Below are positions 16,960-25,979 of a DNA stretch of 64,000 nt, one piece after another (position 1 is the stretch's first letter; each line of letters opens with the position of its first letter). Both the position numbers and the translations under genes were made by a program. The notes under the pieces were generated by a model. The model did no database searches. It was not told where the DNA came from and saw only the letters and a program-made list of their open reading frames with translations. The stretch is taken from assembly GCF_018140925.1 (NCBI RefSeq), contig NZ_CP073315.1, forward strand, positions 124,001 through 188,000, read 5' to 3'. This DNA is from Psychrobacillus sp. INOP01 (GTDB lineage: Bacteria > Bacillota > Bacilli > Bacillales_A > Planococcaceae).

Positions 16960-17088
16960 AAAAAGCACCTCACTTATTTATTGTTATTTTGACTTTAACA
17001 TGTATTTTATCGTTTCACAATAAAGTATTATCGTATATTAATTCATTATTATTGTTGTAGAAAGTCCTTTTCATTTCTTAAATAGAAA

Positions 17089-17119
17089 AAGAGCATTTCT
17101 CTTTACAAAGAAATGCTCT
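17089..17119. terminator. Hairpin downstream of the lipoprotein gene
   Basis: AGAGCATTTCT / AGAAATGCTCT stem flanked by A-run and T-rich sequence. A related hairpin stands at the same relative place upstream of copy B of the DUF2975 operon (42391-42420). Confidence 0.75.
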
Positions 17120-17134
17120 ATAATTTTCCCAGAC

Positions 17135-17494
17135 TCAGAAGCTATCAAACACTTCAAATTCGCCATTTTGTTTTTTAGCTAAAAACATGTTAGGTTTTCC
17201 ATCTACTGAATAAATTTCAGTACCTTCTTCTAAAAAATTTGAAGTAAGCTCTTTTTTAGGAGCTATTCCTAAACCATACTTCGTTTCCACTTTTCCTATA
17301 AGATCTCCAGGTTCAACTTGAAAGTCTTCAGCCGTTTTCCCAATTGATTGCGTTTCTTTCCCATTAACGAAAAGCAGAGCTTCGTAGGTATTACTTGAGC
17401 TACCTTCTACCTCATCCTCTTCATTATTCGTTTCTGAACAACCTGTTATGACTAACATTAAGATTATCAATGAGGAAATATTAATAAATCTCAA
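17135..17494 (-). CDS. Hypothetical lipoprotein
   Basis: 119 residues with a lipoprotein signal peptide ending ITGCSE (lipidated Cys19), an acidic spacer (NNEEDEVEGSSS) and a small domain with YEALLFVNGKETQSIG and YSVDGKPNMFLAKKQNG. The TTG start at 17494 has GAGGTG upstream. No family recognised. Anchored outside the membrane. Confidence 0.7.
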   Translation of the reverse strand: MRFINISSLIILMLVITGCSETNNEEDEVEGSSSNTYEALLFVNGKETQSIGKTAEDFQVEPGDLIGKVETKYGLGIAPKKELTSNFLEEGTEIYSVDGKPNMFLAKKQNGEFEVFDSF

Positions 17495-17538
17495 GTTGTC
17501 TCACCTCTTTACGTTAGTAACATTTTTAAGTAAAATCT

Positions 17539-17751
17539 CTAAAAAAACAGGTTATATAAAACATATCCAACGATTAAAACAACAATTAATATACCTGTCC
17601 CTTTCCAACCCATACCACCTGTTAAATCAGTCAAGTTCCCATTACTTTCCCTATTTAATGCATCATGCAGAGAACCAGTGGGATTACTTTTTAATTCACT
17701 TTGTCTTAATCGTTCTCTTTTTTCCAGAGGTGTTTCATGTTGATTATTCAA
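17539..17751 (-). CDS. DUF6366-like small membrane protein
   Basis: 70 residues. A charged N-terminus ETPLEKRERLRQSELKSNPT, then GSLHDALNRESNGNLTDLTG and one membrane helix at the C-terminus (GTGILIVVLIVGYVLYNLFF). This arrangement matches, as far as I recall, the DUF6366 family of Bacillales. TTG start with AAGGGG in front. It follows the deoxyribosyltransferase-like gene by 12 bases and is probably co-transcribed. Confidence 0.65.
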   Translation of the reverse strand: MNNQHETPLEKRERLRQSELKSNPTGSLHDALNRESNGNLTDLTGGMGWKGTGILIVVLIVGYVLYNLFF

Positions 17752-17763
17752 ATTCAGCGCCCC

Positions 17764-18156
17764 TTAAAATTTGAATTTTTTGCCTATAATTTCAACTAAT
17801 TCATCTACGGTTCCAAAGCACTTTTCGATTTCGGGTAAATGATAAAATGTACTGGTTGTTTCAATATTATCTACTTCATTGTTTGGTGAATAGAGATATA
17901 TTTTTTTACGATTCCCTATAGCAATACCTAGTTCAATATGACTTCCTTTTCCTGCTGGTAATAAAACCACAACTATATCAGCTTCTATTACAGCATTTTT
18001 CTCCTTTTCACCTATCACCTTTAGTTCTCCCAATGTTGTTACGTTTTCATTTACAGTCCAATCATATGTATGGATAAATCCTTTATTCTTTAACCTTTTA
18101 CTAACATATCTAACCTTATCTATATTTTTGAGGCTAGATGCAATATAAAATTTCAT
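17764..18156 (-). CDS. Nucleoside 2-deoxyribosyltransferase-like protein
   Basis: 130 residues. KFYIASSLKNIDKVRYVSKR at the N-terminus, ADIVVVLLPAGKGSHIELGIAIG with the catalytic-type glutamate, and KKIYLYSPN are features of the NDT/YtoQ-like fold, which cleaves or transfers N-glycosidic deoxyribose bonds. It is shorter than classical NDTs, so substrate assignment is uncertain. Start at 18156 behind GGGGAGAAATG. Confidence 0.75.
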   Translation of the reverse strand: MKFYIASSLKNIDKVRYVSKRLKNKGFIHTYDWTVNENVTTLGELKVIGEKEKNAVIEADIVVVLLPAGKGSHIELGIAIGNRKKIYLYSPNNEVDNIETTSTFYHLPEIEKCFGTVDELVEIIGKKFKF

Positions 18157-18236
18157 CATTTCTCCCCCTTTTTATCGCATTTAGCATCATAGATATTACT
18201 ATCCCATATTGGATCAATCGCCCGGTTGTTTAGATT

Positions 18237-18641
18237 TTAATAACTACAAAGTTCTATCAACGTTCCATCAGTTGACACGGGATTAATATAAATGAGCCTT
18301 CTTCCACGTGTGTTAGTACGGAGTGTCTCCTCTAGAAAACGGACTCCATTTTTACTTGCATCGAGTATTGCTTTGTCCAAATCGTCAACTCGATATGCAA
18401 TATGATGTACCCCTTTTCCTCGTTGCCTTATAAACCGAGCCATTGGTGAGTTTTTGTTGGTTGGTTCTAATAATTCAATTACTTTATCATTAGTTTTAAC
18501 AACAGCGACGTGTACTTCAACACCAGGTATATCACTTGTATAACGGTCCTCTAATAGTCCATTTAATACATTTAAATAAAAGGGAAGAGCGTCATCAATA
18601 CTTCTAACCGCAATTCCTACGTGATCTAAAACATATTCCAA
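18237..18641 (-). CDS. mce: Methylmalonyl-CoA epimerase
   Basis: 134 residues, a VOC-fold metalloenzyme. LDHVGIAVRSIDDALPFY, VIELLEPTNKNSPMARFI, GVHHIAYRVDDLDKA and GTLIELCSY place the metal-binding histidines and glutamates of methylmalonyl-CoA epimerase. It interconverts the 2R and 2S isomers in propionate and branched-chain catabolism. The mutase genes usually next to it are not in this window. TTG start with AAGGAGG. Confidence 0.85.
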   Translation of the reverse strand: MEYVLDHVGIAVRSIDDALPFYLNVLNGLLEDRYTSDIPGVEVHVAVVKTNDKVIELLEPTNKNSPMARFIRQRGKGVHHIAYRVDDLDKAILDASKNGVRFLEETLRTNTRGRRLIYINPVSTDGTLIELCSY

Positions 18642-18673
18642 TTTAGTTCCTCCTTCCCGTTATCTCAATGTAA

Positions 18674-18780
18674 TCATTCTGAAGGCTCAGCTTTTTAAAA
18701 AAACAATTTCTAAGCCTCTTTCGTTATGAAATTTTATAGATTTAAAGTGTTTTTTAATATTCATGGGAGTTGAAGATTCG
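18674..18780. repeat. Dispersed 107-bp repeat, copy 1
   Basis: From CATTCTGAAGGCTCAGCTTT through a T-rich middle to TTCATGGGAGTTGAAGA. A second copy at 50716-50823 matches along the whole length at roughly 80 percent. No reading frame. Confidence 0.7.
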
Positions 18781-19136
18781 GTAGCTGAAATTTGTTGCAC
18801 TCATCGAATATGATTGCCACTATTATAACTTAAATACAGTTTTAAGGTATCGGATATTCTTACTAAGTAACTTTAAAATTTATCCGGGTTCCTTAAACAA
18901 TATAAAACCACTGTTCACACAAAAACAAGCATCTACGGAGAAATTAATTATTATTTTCTACCCTTAATTTGCCCAATTTTGTTTTAGTAGATGTATTTTG
19001 AACAGTACCTTTCTGTCTTTAAAAAGTCTCCCCTAGTTATAACTATTTAAATTAGCATAGTTAAATATCGAATTAATATAACTATTCTATAAATTGTCGT
19101 TATAAATTTTTTGCGATTATAGAACTCGATCCCTTT
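18781..19136. other. AT-rich intergenic region without recognisable features
   Basis: About 355 bases between the repeat and the DinB gene. I see no open frame with a ribosome binding site and no strong hairpin. Confidence 0.5.
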
Positions 19137-19607
19137 TTAGTTTTTAATAGCACGATAGATCCTTTTAATCGTTTCAATATGAAGGGCTTCGTGATAGAAA
19201 CTGAATAAAAATGTTTCTCCAAGTGTGTGAAATGTAATCCCAGCTTTGTTAGTGAATGGCTCCGGCAATCTTTTCTGTAGACTTCCAGGTAGGGAATCTT
19301 TTATTCGTTGTTTTTGTGCAATCAGTTCAACCGAAATTTCTGCGATTGAAGGTGCAATTCCAATCCAATCTGCTGGTTTCGTACCTGCACTAAAAAATGT
19401 TTCATATGCTTGTGGAAGAATCATCTTTTCTCCGGAAACACCAAATACAAGTTTTTCCTGGATATAGGCAATATGACCAAAGTTCCAACGAATATTATTC
19501 GTAAATCCATTTGGTATAATATCTGCTATTTCCTCTGGTATTTGTTGGATAGATTTTTCTGTTATTCCCCGTACTATTTGCATGTGCTGAAAAATTGTTT
19601 GTTCCAT
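19137..19607 (-). CDS. DinB-family (DinB_2) protein
   Basis: 156 residues. RWNFGHIAYIQEKLV carries the first metal-binding histidine, and FSFYHEALHIETIKRI the C-terminal pair of the DinB superfamily. LPEPFTNKAGITFHTLGE is typical of the DinB_2 subgroup. These proteins are small helical bundles that often bind nickel or zinc and may use bacillithiol as a cofactor; no activity can be assigned. GGGGGAGAAG precedes the ATG. Not closely similar to the DinB-like gene at 305-802. Confidence 0.78.
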   Translation of the reverse strand: MEQTIFQHMQIVRGITEKSIQQIPEEIADIIPNGFTNNIRWNFGHIAYIQEKLVFGVSGEKMILPQAYETFFSAGTKPADWIGIAPSIAEISVELIAQKQRIKDSLPGSLQKRLPEPFTNKAGITFHTLGETFLFSFYHEALHIETIKRIYRAIKN

Positions 19608-19815
19608 TACTTCTCCCCCTATTTTCGTTTAGAGCGTATGTCATCTACGGTGAAATGTGCAGACTTCAGTAATTCGTTATACTTCTGACTTTTTACTTCA
19701 TAGATAGATACTTTTCTATCTTCATCATATGCACTCTCCGTCTATAACATAATTACTTTCCTATGTATTCTCTATTAGCGAATGAAATCCCTTCGTTTCA
19801 TAATATGGACAAAAA

Positions 19816-19842
19816 AAATGACTCCCGAGTTGGAAGTCATTT
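19816..19842 (-). terminator. Terminator of the SDR gene
   Basis: AAATGACT / AGTCATTT with an inner CC/GG extension and a run of T on the minus strand, 11 bases after the stop codon. Confidence 0.7.
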
Positions 19843-19852
19843 CAAAGGGAAT

Positions 19853-20587
19853 TTATTGTGCTGTATATCCGCCATCGACTGTTAAAACATTTCCTGTCAT
19901 AAACGAAGAATCGTCTGAAGCCATGAATAAAACAGCTTTAGCCATTTCCTCCGCTTGTCCTAAACGTTGCATTGGCGTCATCGTTTTTAATACTTCTTTG
20001 CTTTCTTCAGGAATAATCGGTGTATCGATGAAACCTGGAGCCAGTGCATTTACACGAATATTTTTGGTTGCATATTCCAATGCAAGTGAGCGCGTTAAGT
20101 TAATCACTCCCCCTTTTGCTGCATTATAAGCGGCCGAACCAGGAGAACCTACCCAACCATACATGGAAGCAGTATTTACAATTGTTCCTCCACCAGATTT
20201 AAGCATTTCACGAATTGCTTCACGTGCAACTAAGAATACACCATCTAGATCAACATTTACTGTATTACGCCACTCTACATACTCTAACTCTTCTGTTGGA
20301 GTTACGCGACCAATACCAGCATTATTAAAAACTACATCGACTTTCCCAAAAGCGGCAATTGTTTCTTTGAATATATTTTGGACTTCTTCTTCACTTGTAA
20401 TATTAGCTTTAAAAAATAACGCCTCTGCATTTTGTGCTTTTAACTCTGCTTCAAATGCTTTTCCTTTTTCTTCATTCAAATCTACTAGCACTACTTTTGC
20501 ACCTTCTTGAACAAAAAGTCTTGCTGTTGCAGCACCGATTCCCGATGCACCACCTGTGATTATCGCTACTTTGTTTTGTAATTTCAT
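19853..20587 (-). CDS. SDR-family oxidoreductase (3-oxoacyl-ACP reductase-like)
   Basis: 244 residues, classical short-chain dehydrogenase. TGGASGIG nucleotide-binding motif near residue 12, NNAG, catalytic serine in NTASMYG, and YNAAKGG holding the catalytic tyrosine and lysine, with PGFIDTP. The aspartate after the second strand (VLVDLN) predicts NAD rather than NADP preference. The substrate is not evident; isolated genes of this type are often called glucose/ribitol or 3-oxoacyl-ACP reductases. AGGAG precedes the ATG. Confidence 0.85.
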   Translation of the reverse strand: MKLQNKVAIITGGASGIGAATARLFVQEGAKVVLVDLNEEKGKAFEAELKAQNAEALFFKANITSEEEVQNIFKETIAAFGKVDVVFNNAGIGRVTPTEELEYVEWRNTVNVDLDGVFLVAREAIREMLKSGGGTIVNTASMYGWVGSPGSAAYNAAKGGVINLTRSLALEYATKNIRVNALAPGFIDTPIIPEESKEVLKTMTPMQRLGQAEEMAKAVLFMASDDSSFMTGNVLTVDGGYTAQ

Positions 20588-20712
20588 TAGAAAATTTCTC
20601 CTATCTAAATAAAATTTAAATATCTAAACTCTTTTATCTTGAATTAAAGATATTTACATTATTAATATATTCCTCTATTTAATTAAAGTCAAAATATTGA
20701 CTCAGACGCATT

Positions 20713-21966
20713 TTACTTTTTATGTCCTCCAAGTAATCCCGCACGCTTTCTTGCAGTTCCTGCTTCTGTATAAGATACTGCACGTAATACTGCAGTAGAG
20801 CCGTATTTACTCCGTAGGGCATCCATCGTTTTTCCTAGCTTTCGTTCCTTCCATTTATTTTCTTCAAACAAGCTTAGCTGCATTGAATACTCTGGTTCTA
20901 AATTGGTAATCGAGAGGGACAATTTCCGAACAGGACGGCGATCATAAAATTCATCAAAGATTTGTTCACACACTTTATAAATGGTCATTGTGGCATTTGT
21001 CGGCTCATCGATGGAACGAGATCGATTGAACCCTCCACCAAATGCGTCTTTGCTGTACCCAACAGATAAATGTATCGTTCTACCAACCATTTCTGCTTCG
21101 CGTGCACGCCTAGCTACATCTTCACACATTTCCAAAACGACTGCCATGACTTCTTTTTTACTACGATAATCTCGAAATAATATTTGTCCTTTCCCATAAC
21201 TAATTTGTCCTTCGGCGAGAGGCGCTCCGAGCTCGGATAAATCTACCCCCCACGCATGATAATAGAGCTGGTTTCCCATCACCCCAAACTTTTCCTCGAG
21301 CAGAGATAGTGGTGTATTCGCCAATTGGCCAACATTGAAAATCCCCATGTTATTTAGTGTCTTTTTTAGACGAGACCCGATCCCCCACATATCACTTAAT
21401 GGAGTTACTGGCCATAATTTCTCCTGAACGTCTTCGTACGTCCATTTAGCAAAACCTGTTTTTTTCGCTTCTAGGTCAAGTGCCAGTTTAGCCATAAGCA
21501 TATTTGGCCCCATTCCAACCGCACATGGTAATTGAAATTGAGCATATAGTTCATCTTGTATACGTTTTATCGTTTTTTCAACGGGTCCCCAAAGCTTCTC
21601 TGTCCCGCCAAGATCTACGAAACATTCATCGACACTGTATACATGAATCGCTTCATGTGGAACAAACTGATGTAAATAGCGTGTAATTTCCATCGATACT
21701 CGAACGAAAAACTCCATTTTAGGTTCTATAAGATGAATCGAAGGATGATCTGGTATTTCAAACAAGCGTGTTCCAGTCTTTACTCCAAACTGTTTTTTCA
21801 TAGGTGGAGATGCCGCGAGCACGATACTTCCTTTTTGCTCCAAATTTCCGATGATCGCAATTGGAGTATTCATGACATCCAGACCTGCGTCTGCTGCTGC
21901 ACAGCTCGCAAAAAAACTACGTATATCAATGCATATAATTTTCCGGTTTTTTAGTCCTTCATACAT
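20713..21966 (-). CDS. uvrX: Y-family DNA polymerase UvrX/YqjW-like
   Basis: About 417 residues. The palm domain has IICIDIRSFFASCAA (first metal-binding aspartate) and VYSVDECFVDLGG (catalytic DE pair); MWGIGSRLKKTLNNMGI is the helix-hairpin-helix thumb, and QLSLFEENKWKE resembles the beta-clamp binding motif (QLSLF). This is the UvrX/YqjW group of Pol V-like error-prone polymerases that copy past DNA damage. AGGAG precedes the ATG at 21966. Two LexA boxes directly upstream indicate SOS induction. UvrX-type genes occur on both phages and chromosomes. Confidence 0.9.
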   Translation of the reverse strand: MYEGLKNRKIICIDIRSFFASCAAADAGLDVMNTPIAIIGNLEQKGSIVLAASPPMKKQFGVKTGTRLFEIPDHPSIHLIEPKMEFFVRVSMEITRYLHQFVPHEAIHVYSVDECFVDLGGTEKLWGPVEKTIKRIQDELYAQFQLPCAVGMGPNMLMAKLALDLEAKKTGFAKWTYEDVQEKLWPVTPLSDMWGIGSRLKKTLNNMGIFNVGQLANTPLSLLEEKFGVMGNQLYYHAWGVDLSELGAPLAEGQISYGKGQILFRDYRSKKEVMAVVLEMCEDVARRAREAEMVGRTIHLSVGYSKDAFGGGFNRSRSIDEPTNATMTIYKVCEQIFDEFYDRRPVRKLSLSITNLEPEYSMQLSLFEENKWKERKLGKTMDALRSKYGSTAVLRAVSYTEAGTARKRAGLLGGHKK

Positions 21967-21986
21967 ATTATTTACTCCTCTCTTAA

Positions 21987-22000
21987 GGAACATACGTTCT
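21987..22000 (-). promoter_or_regulatory. LexA (DinR) box 1 upstream of uvrX
   Basis: GGAACATACGTTCT matches the Bacillus SOS consensus CGAAC-N4-GTTCG (GAAC ATAC GTTC), 20 bases before the uvrX start. Confidence 0.8.
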
Positions 22001-22013
22001 TTATAGTATATTA

Positions 22014-22027
22014 CGAACACAAGTTCT
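22014..22027 (-). promoter_or_regulatory. LexA (DinR) box 2 upstream of uvrX
   Basis: CGAACACAAGTTCT, again GAAC-N4-GTTC, centred 27 bases from box 1; the promoter would lie over and between the two boxes. Confidence 0.8.
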
Positions 22028-22053
22028 TATTCAATGGTAAATAGTAGTGATAT

Positions 22054-22084
22054 AAAAAAACGTTCCTATCGTAGGAACGCTTTT
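22054..22084 (-). terminator. Terminator after the 22086-22700 gene
   Basis: CGTTCCTA / TAGGAACG with a 3-nt loop, followed on the minus strand by seven T. It separates that operon from uvrX. Confidence 0.85.
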
Positions 22085-22085
22085 A

Positions 22086-22700
22086 TTATTCGAGATTGAT
22101 TACAAATTCGAGACCAGTAGGTTTCTCTTTTAAATGATCTGTATACTCTGTAAAAACTAAGCTTAATCCTGTTAAATCATCTGGGAGTGGTGGAGATACA
22201 ACAAATTTTTGTGTAGAATGACCTCCTGATCCCCTTCCACCGGTAGGACGACAATCATAATTTTCATTGATGTATAGATGAAAAGCGCCTTCATAGCGAC
22301 TACGACGTATTTCCTCGAGAGGGTCCGAATTGTTTGTGTCTTCCCAATCTATAGTAAGATAGACTACACTTGCATTGTCAAACTGTCGAATGAAAGTAAC
22401 CGAGTATAAACGTTCAGCATTTTCTATTACTTTCATAACTGGCAGATGTCTTCTGAAATTATTCGGTTCCACCTGAGGTCGAAAGGACTCCTCATTTCTC
22501 AATAACCAAAATAACGAATTTAACAAATCCTCATAAACTCCATACTTGTCCGACCATTCGGAGATATATTCAATTGGTGGAACACCTGGATTGTTATTTG
22601 AAAGCTCTTTACGTTGTTTTAATAGTTCACATAATTGATTGTCAATCGGTAAAAGCTGTTGATCGTAATAGCCAGATTGGTCCACTTCTTTTTTTTTCAT
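22086..22700 (-). CDS. Hypothetical protein
   Basis: 204 residues, soluble and without signal peptide. The N-terminal part QQLLPIDNQLCELLKQRKEL looks like an isolated helical hairpin of the chorismate-mutase-II kind (the spacing IDNQLCELLKQRKE), but conserved active-site residues cannot be confirmed. The C-terminal half is beta-rich (VVYLTIDWEDTNN, AFHLYINENYD, LSLVFTEYTDHL) and contains a flexible GGRGSGGHS loop. I do not recognise the family. It is 42 bases downstream of the Lon-like gene on the same strand and probably co-transcribed. Confidence 0.7.
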   Translation of the reverse strand: MKKKEVDQSGYYDQQLLPIDNQLCELLKQRKELSNNNPGVPPIEYISEWSDKYGVYEDLLNSLFWLLRNEESFRPQVEPNNFRRHLPVMKVIENAERLYSVTFIRQFDNASVVYLTIDWEDTNNSDPLEEIRRSRYEGAFHLYINENYDCRPTGGRGSGGHSTQKFVVSPPLPDDLTGLSLVFTEYTDHLKEKPTGLEFVINLE

Positions 22701-22742
22701 GTTAATCTTCCTCTCCTATTTATCCCGGTTTAACTCAGCGAT

Positions 22743-23621
22743 TTATTGAATGGCGTCATCCACATTTCTGACTCCAATTACTTCTATTGTTAGATTAAAC
22801 GATTTCACCACATCATTGCCCTCCTCCAGATTTCCAATTGGGAGAATTATATATGAGAGTCCAATTTTATTTGCACTTAGAATTTTTTCTTTTATAGAGA
22901 TAACCTTTTTTACCTTTCCTGATTTACTAATAGCCCCAGTCACACCGATTGGCATATTATTTTTTAATTTTTCTTGTTCTATTATACTAGATAAAACGAG
23001 TGCTAATCCTGCACTGTTCCCACCTGAATTACTTCTAGAAAGAAACTCATCTATTGCAGGATTACTTGTATTTAAATACGACTTTACATTCACTGACATC
23101 TGATGAAAATAATCTTCCTCCAGATTGATTCCAATCAATTTAAAGATTATTGACGTTTTACCAGCATAGCGATGCAAATTAGTGGCTTGTTTTATATCAA
23201 AAATTATTAAGTGACTATTCGAATCTCGAAAGGCTTGTTCATCTAAAACCTCTTCCTGTTTTAACTCAATTGAATATACAGGCAATAGGAAAATTCCAGA
23301 GTTTTTTATTAGTTCTTCTGGTGGAACATATGAAGAAATCAAATAGTGGTTTCCCTCCGTAAAAATAATTGGAAATTCATATAAAAGTAAAAAAAAAGAA
23401 GCGATAAAAGAGAACAGGAAAATATGTTTTGAGATCCGTGCTTTTCTAATACCAAACAAAAAAAATGGCCATAATATAACGAGAAATACCAACATACCCC
23501 AAAAGAAAAAACTAGAAATATAATCAAGGAGAAACAAATAAAGCTCCGCAAAATAAACAAAAATTGTCAAAATGAAAGGAAGCATTTGATGCCTATCTGC
23601 TGATTCAATTATCTTTATCAC
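22743..23621 (-). CDS. Membrane protein with Lon-type (S16) protease domain
   Basis: 292 residues. Three hydrophobic helices occupy residues about 12-85; the rest is soluble and ends in a Lon proteolytic domain. SNSGGNSAGLALVLS contains the nucleophile (Ser203) and KVKKVISIKEKILSA the catalytic lysine (Lys244); the 41-residue spacing matches Lon family enzymes. There is no AAA ATPase and no PDZ domain, unlike Lon or YlbL. It is therefore probably an ATP-independent membrane-anchored serine-lysine protease. The start is a GTG with AAAGGA close upstream. Its partner gene downstream is of unknown function. Confidence 0.78.
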   Translation of the reverse strand: MIKIIESADRHQMLPFILTIFVYFAELYLFLLDYISSFFFWGMLVFLVILWPFFLFGIRKARISKHIFLFSFIASFFLLLYEFPIIFTEGNHYLISSYVPPEELIKNSGIFLLPVYSIELKQEEVLDEQAFRDSNSHLIIFDIKQATNLHRYAGKTSIIFKLIGINLEEDYFHQMSVNVKSYLNTSNPAIDEFLSRSNSGGNSAGLALVLSSIIEQEKLKNNMPIGVTGAISKSGKVKKVISIKEKILSANKIGLSYIILPIGNLEEGNDVVKSFNLTIEVIGVRNVDDAIQ

Positions 23622-23848
23622 CTATCCTTTCCAATACTCACTACAATACTTATTCTATTTACTTCTAAAAACACCTTCATATTCCACCTAAATAAAAAAC
23701 ACTCCCAACTTACGGGAGCGCTCTAAGAGACATTCATTTCTTTATACTATATCCAATATTTTAAGCCTACTTAAAACCATATACTGCAGAATCATATATT
23801 GCAAATGCATGTTTATATTTAGTATTTAAATCAAAATATTTAACAGGA

Positions 23849-23875
23849 TTAAAGTCAGTCTTGGTTTGACTTTAA
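23849..23875. terminator. Hairpin downstream of the Gfo/Idh gene
   Basis: TTAAAGTCA / TGACTTTAA, 9-nt loop, 37 bases after the stop codon. The rest of the 290-base gap shows nothing else clear. Confidence 0.45.
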
Positions 23876-23911
23876 AAGCCAGCTTTATACTCCATTTACT
23901 TATGAATATAA

Positions 23912-24826
23912 TTATTTTTGCTTTAGTAATTGATCAACAAGTAGTTGAGACTTTAACCCTTCTAAGCCATCAATAAGGGGTTGCTCATCATTTTGAATAC
24001 AATAAATGAAGTGCTGTACAGCATCTTCAAAGCCTCGTTGTTTTAAAGTTGTTTCCCATGATGAAGAAACTGTTGTAGATATTGCATTTTCTTCTTCGAT
24101 TTCTGTGGTATTCATGTTTTTTACACGGATAATTGCTCCGTCTGTTATCAATTCTATTTGTTCTAAATTCGTTCCTGCTTTTCTATGCATAGCTGTGGTG
24201 AAAGATATATTTTGAGAGGATTCATACGTATGCTGAGCATATAAAAGTTGATTTTCATCGTTCGTATGAACAGTTCCATACAGCACACTAAGACCTCCAT
24301 CACCCAACCAACGTACTGTATCGACTAAGTGAAGATAATCATCTAACATTGTGAACTCATAAGAATAAGGACCCACACTGTTCGTTCTGTGCTTTTCAAC
24401 ACGTACCCAAGCTAAATTGTTCGCTTTTTCCTTTGCTTTCACATACATTGGAGCAAAACGACGGTTAAATCCAACCATAAGCTTTCTTCCCAATTTTTCA
24501 CTTAATTCGACTAATTTTTCTGCATCTGAAATAGATGCTGCCAATGGTTTATCGACATATACATCTATCCCTTTATTAAGCAGTTCCGAAACCACTTCAT
24601 AATGTGATTCAGTAGAGCTGTGTACAAACACGGCATCACACTCTTGAGCCAATGCTGGTAAGCTATCAAAATCTTGTATACGATACTGATTGCAGATTGC
24701 CTTTCTCTTCTCTCTACTGGGTGAAAATGCACCCGCAAATGTCCAATCTGTTTCTTTTGAAAGAATAGGCAAATATGCTTTCTGAGCGATACCACCCAGT
24801 CCTACCATTCCGATTCTAGGTTTCAT
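23912..24826 (-). CDS. Gfo/Idh/MocA-family oxidoreductase
   Basis: About 304 residues. Rossmann motif GMVGLGGIAQKAYLP at the N-terminus, VFVHSSTESHYEVVSELL, the EKP-like VYVDKPLAASISDA and GFNRRFAPMY identify the family. YEFTMLDDYLHLVDTVRWLG supplies the conserved D-x-x-x-H segment of the active site. NAD(P)-dependent sugar or polyol dehydrogenase; substrate not evident. I chose the ATG at 24826 (KPRIGMVGLGG); an ATG four codons earlier lies too close to GAGG. Confidence 0.83.
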   Translation of the reverse strand: MKPRIGMVGLGGIAQKAYLPILSKETDWTFAGAFSPSREKRKAICNQYRIQDFDSLPALAQECDAVFVHSSTESHYEVVSELLNKGIDVYVDKPLAASISDAEKLVELSEKLGRKLMVGFNRRFAPMYVKAKEKANNLAWVRVEKHRTNSVGPYSYEFTMLDDYLHLVDTVRWLGDGGLSVLYGTVHTNDENQLLYAQHTYESSQNISFTTAMHRKAGTNLEQIELITDGAIIRVKNMNTTEIEEENAISTTVSSSWETTLKQRGFEDAVQHFIYCIQNDEQPLIDGLEGLKSQLLVDQLLKQK

Positions 24827-24867
24827 CAAATTAATCATCCTCTATCTATATAGATTTGGTACCATAG

Positions 24868-25923
24868 CTATTTTACAACCTTTTTATAGTATACAATTAT
24901 GTATTTACTACTCCGCCCACTGGACTTTCTGTATTTTACAGTGCGATGAAACTTCCCATGAAGTATATAATAAACTCCGATTCCGAATAGAATGAAGATC
25001 GTACTATAAAAATATAAAGAACTATAGCCTAATTTTTCTGTTAACAGTCCGAATAAAAAGGAACCAATTCCAAATCCAAAATCAAATGTTAATAGGTAAG
25101 TAGCCCTAGCCAATGTCCTTTTTTCAACTGGTGCAATTTGAATGGCAATTGTTTGATGAATTGGAAAGATGGTTCCCTAACCTAAACCAATAAAGGCCGC
25201 CGAAAGAAGAAAAGATAGTAATGATGTTGAAACACTAAGTAAATATGTTCCAACAGCAAAAAGGAAAATTGTCGGATAGATAATTTTATTTGCTCCATAA
25301 ATATCAAACCATTCCCCTGTAAAAGATCTCGAAATTAACCAGAGCGAAAAATCCAGAAATTAATGGAACGGGAATAGCAGAACCCTCAAATAAGGCCTTT
25401 ATTCCTTTACTTGAATCTAAATTTTTGACTTCGTGTGTTACTGTGTTTTTTGGAATCCGAACAAATAAGCCTACAATCAAAGCAACTAGTGCCAATAAAG
25501 CATTAATGAAGAACAATTGATTTACTCCTCCGTGATGCATAATAGTTAACCCCAAAAAAGGTCCAACTACCATGCCAAAATTAAGTGTTAGTCCGTAATA
25601 GCCCATCCCTTCCCCTTTTCGTGATTCAGGGATGAGGTCTGCTACGATGACTCTGGTAGCTGTAGTTGCCATTCCAAATCCAATTCCATGGAAAAAGCGA
25701 ACAATAAGTAGTGTTGTGATCGATTGCATTATAAAATATAAAAAAGATGAACGACAAACTATTAAGAAAGCTGTCAAAAAAACAGGATACTTTCCAATCC
25801 TTTCTATCCATTTGCTTGAATCGGAAGTTGGCTTACTGTTCAGGTATCATTACTCGCCCATTCGCAATTGTAAAGGTAAGAAAATTAGCGATTGAAATAC
25901 TAATAAAATTTTTTGTTCATCAT
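24868..25923 (-). pseudogene. Decayed MFS transporter
   Basis: Pieces of one major facilitator protein lie in order but in different frames: MMNKKF, NFISISIANFLTFTIANGR, then AFLIVCRSSFLYFIMQSITT with VRFFHGIGFGMATTATRVIV and YYGLTLNFGMVVGPFLGL, then an in-frame stop followed by QTIAIQIAPVEKRTLARATY and FGFGIGSFLFGLLTEKLGY. At least three frameshifts and stops (for example near 25310 and 25180) break it. The motif order is that of 12-helix drug exporters such as YwoG/YfkF. Non-functional as read. Confidence 0.82.
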
Positions 25924-25979
25924 TTTGGCTTGAGCAATAAAATTCCTCCAATATTAATCTAATATTAAAAAAATAAAAG

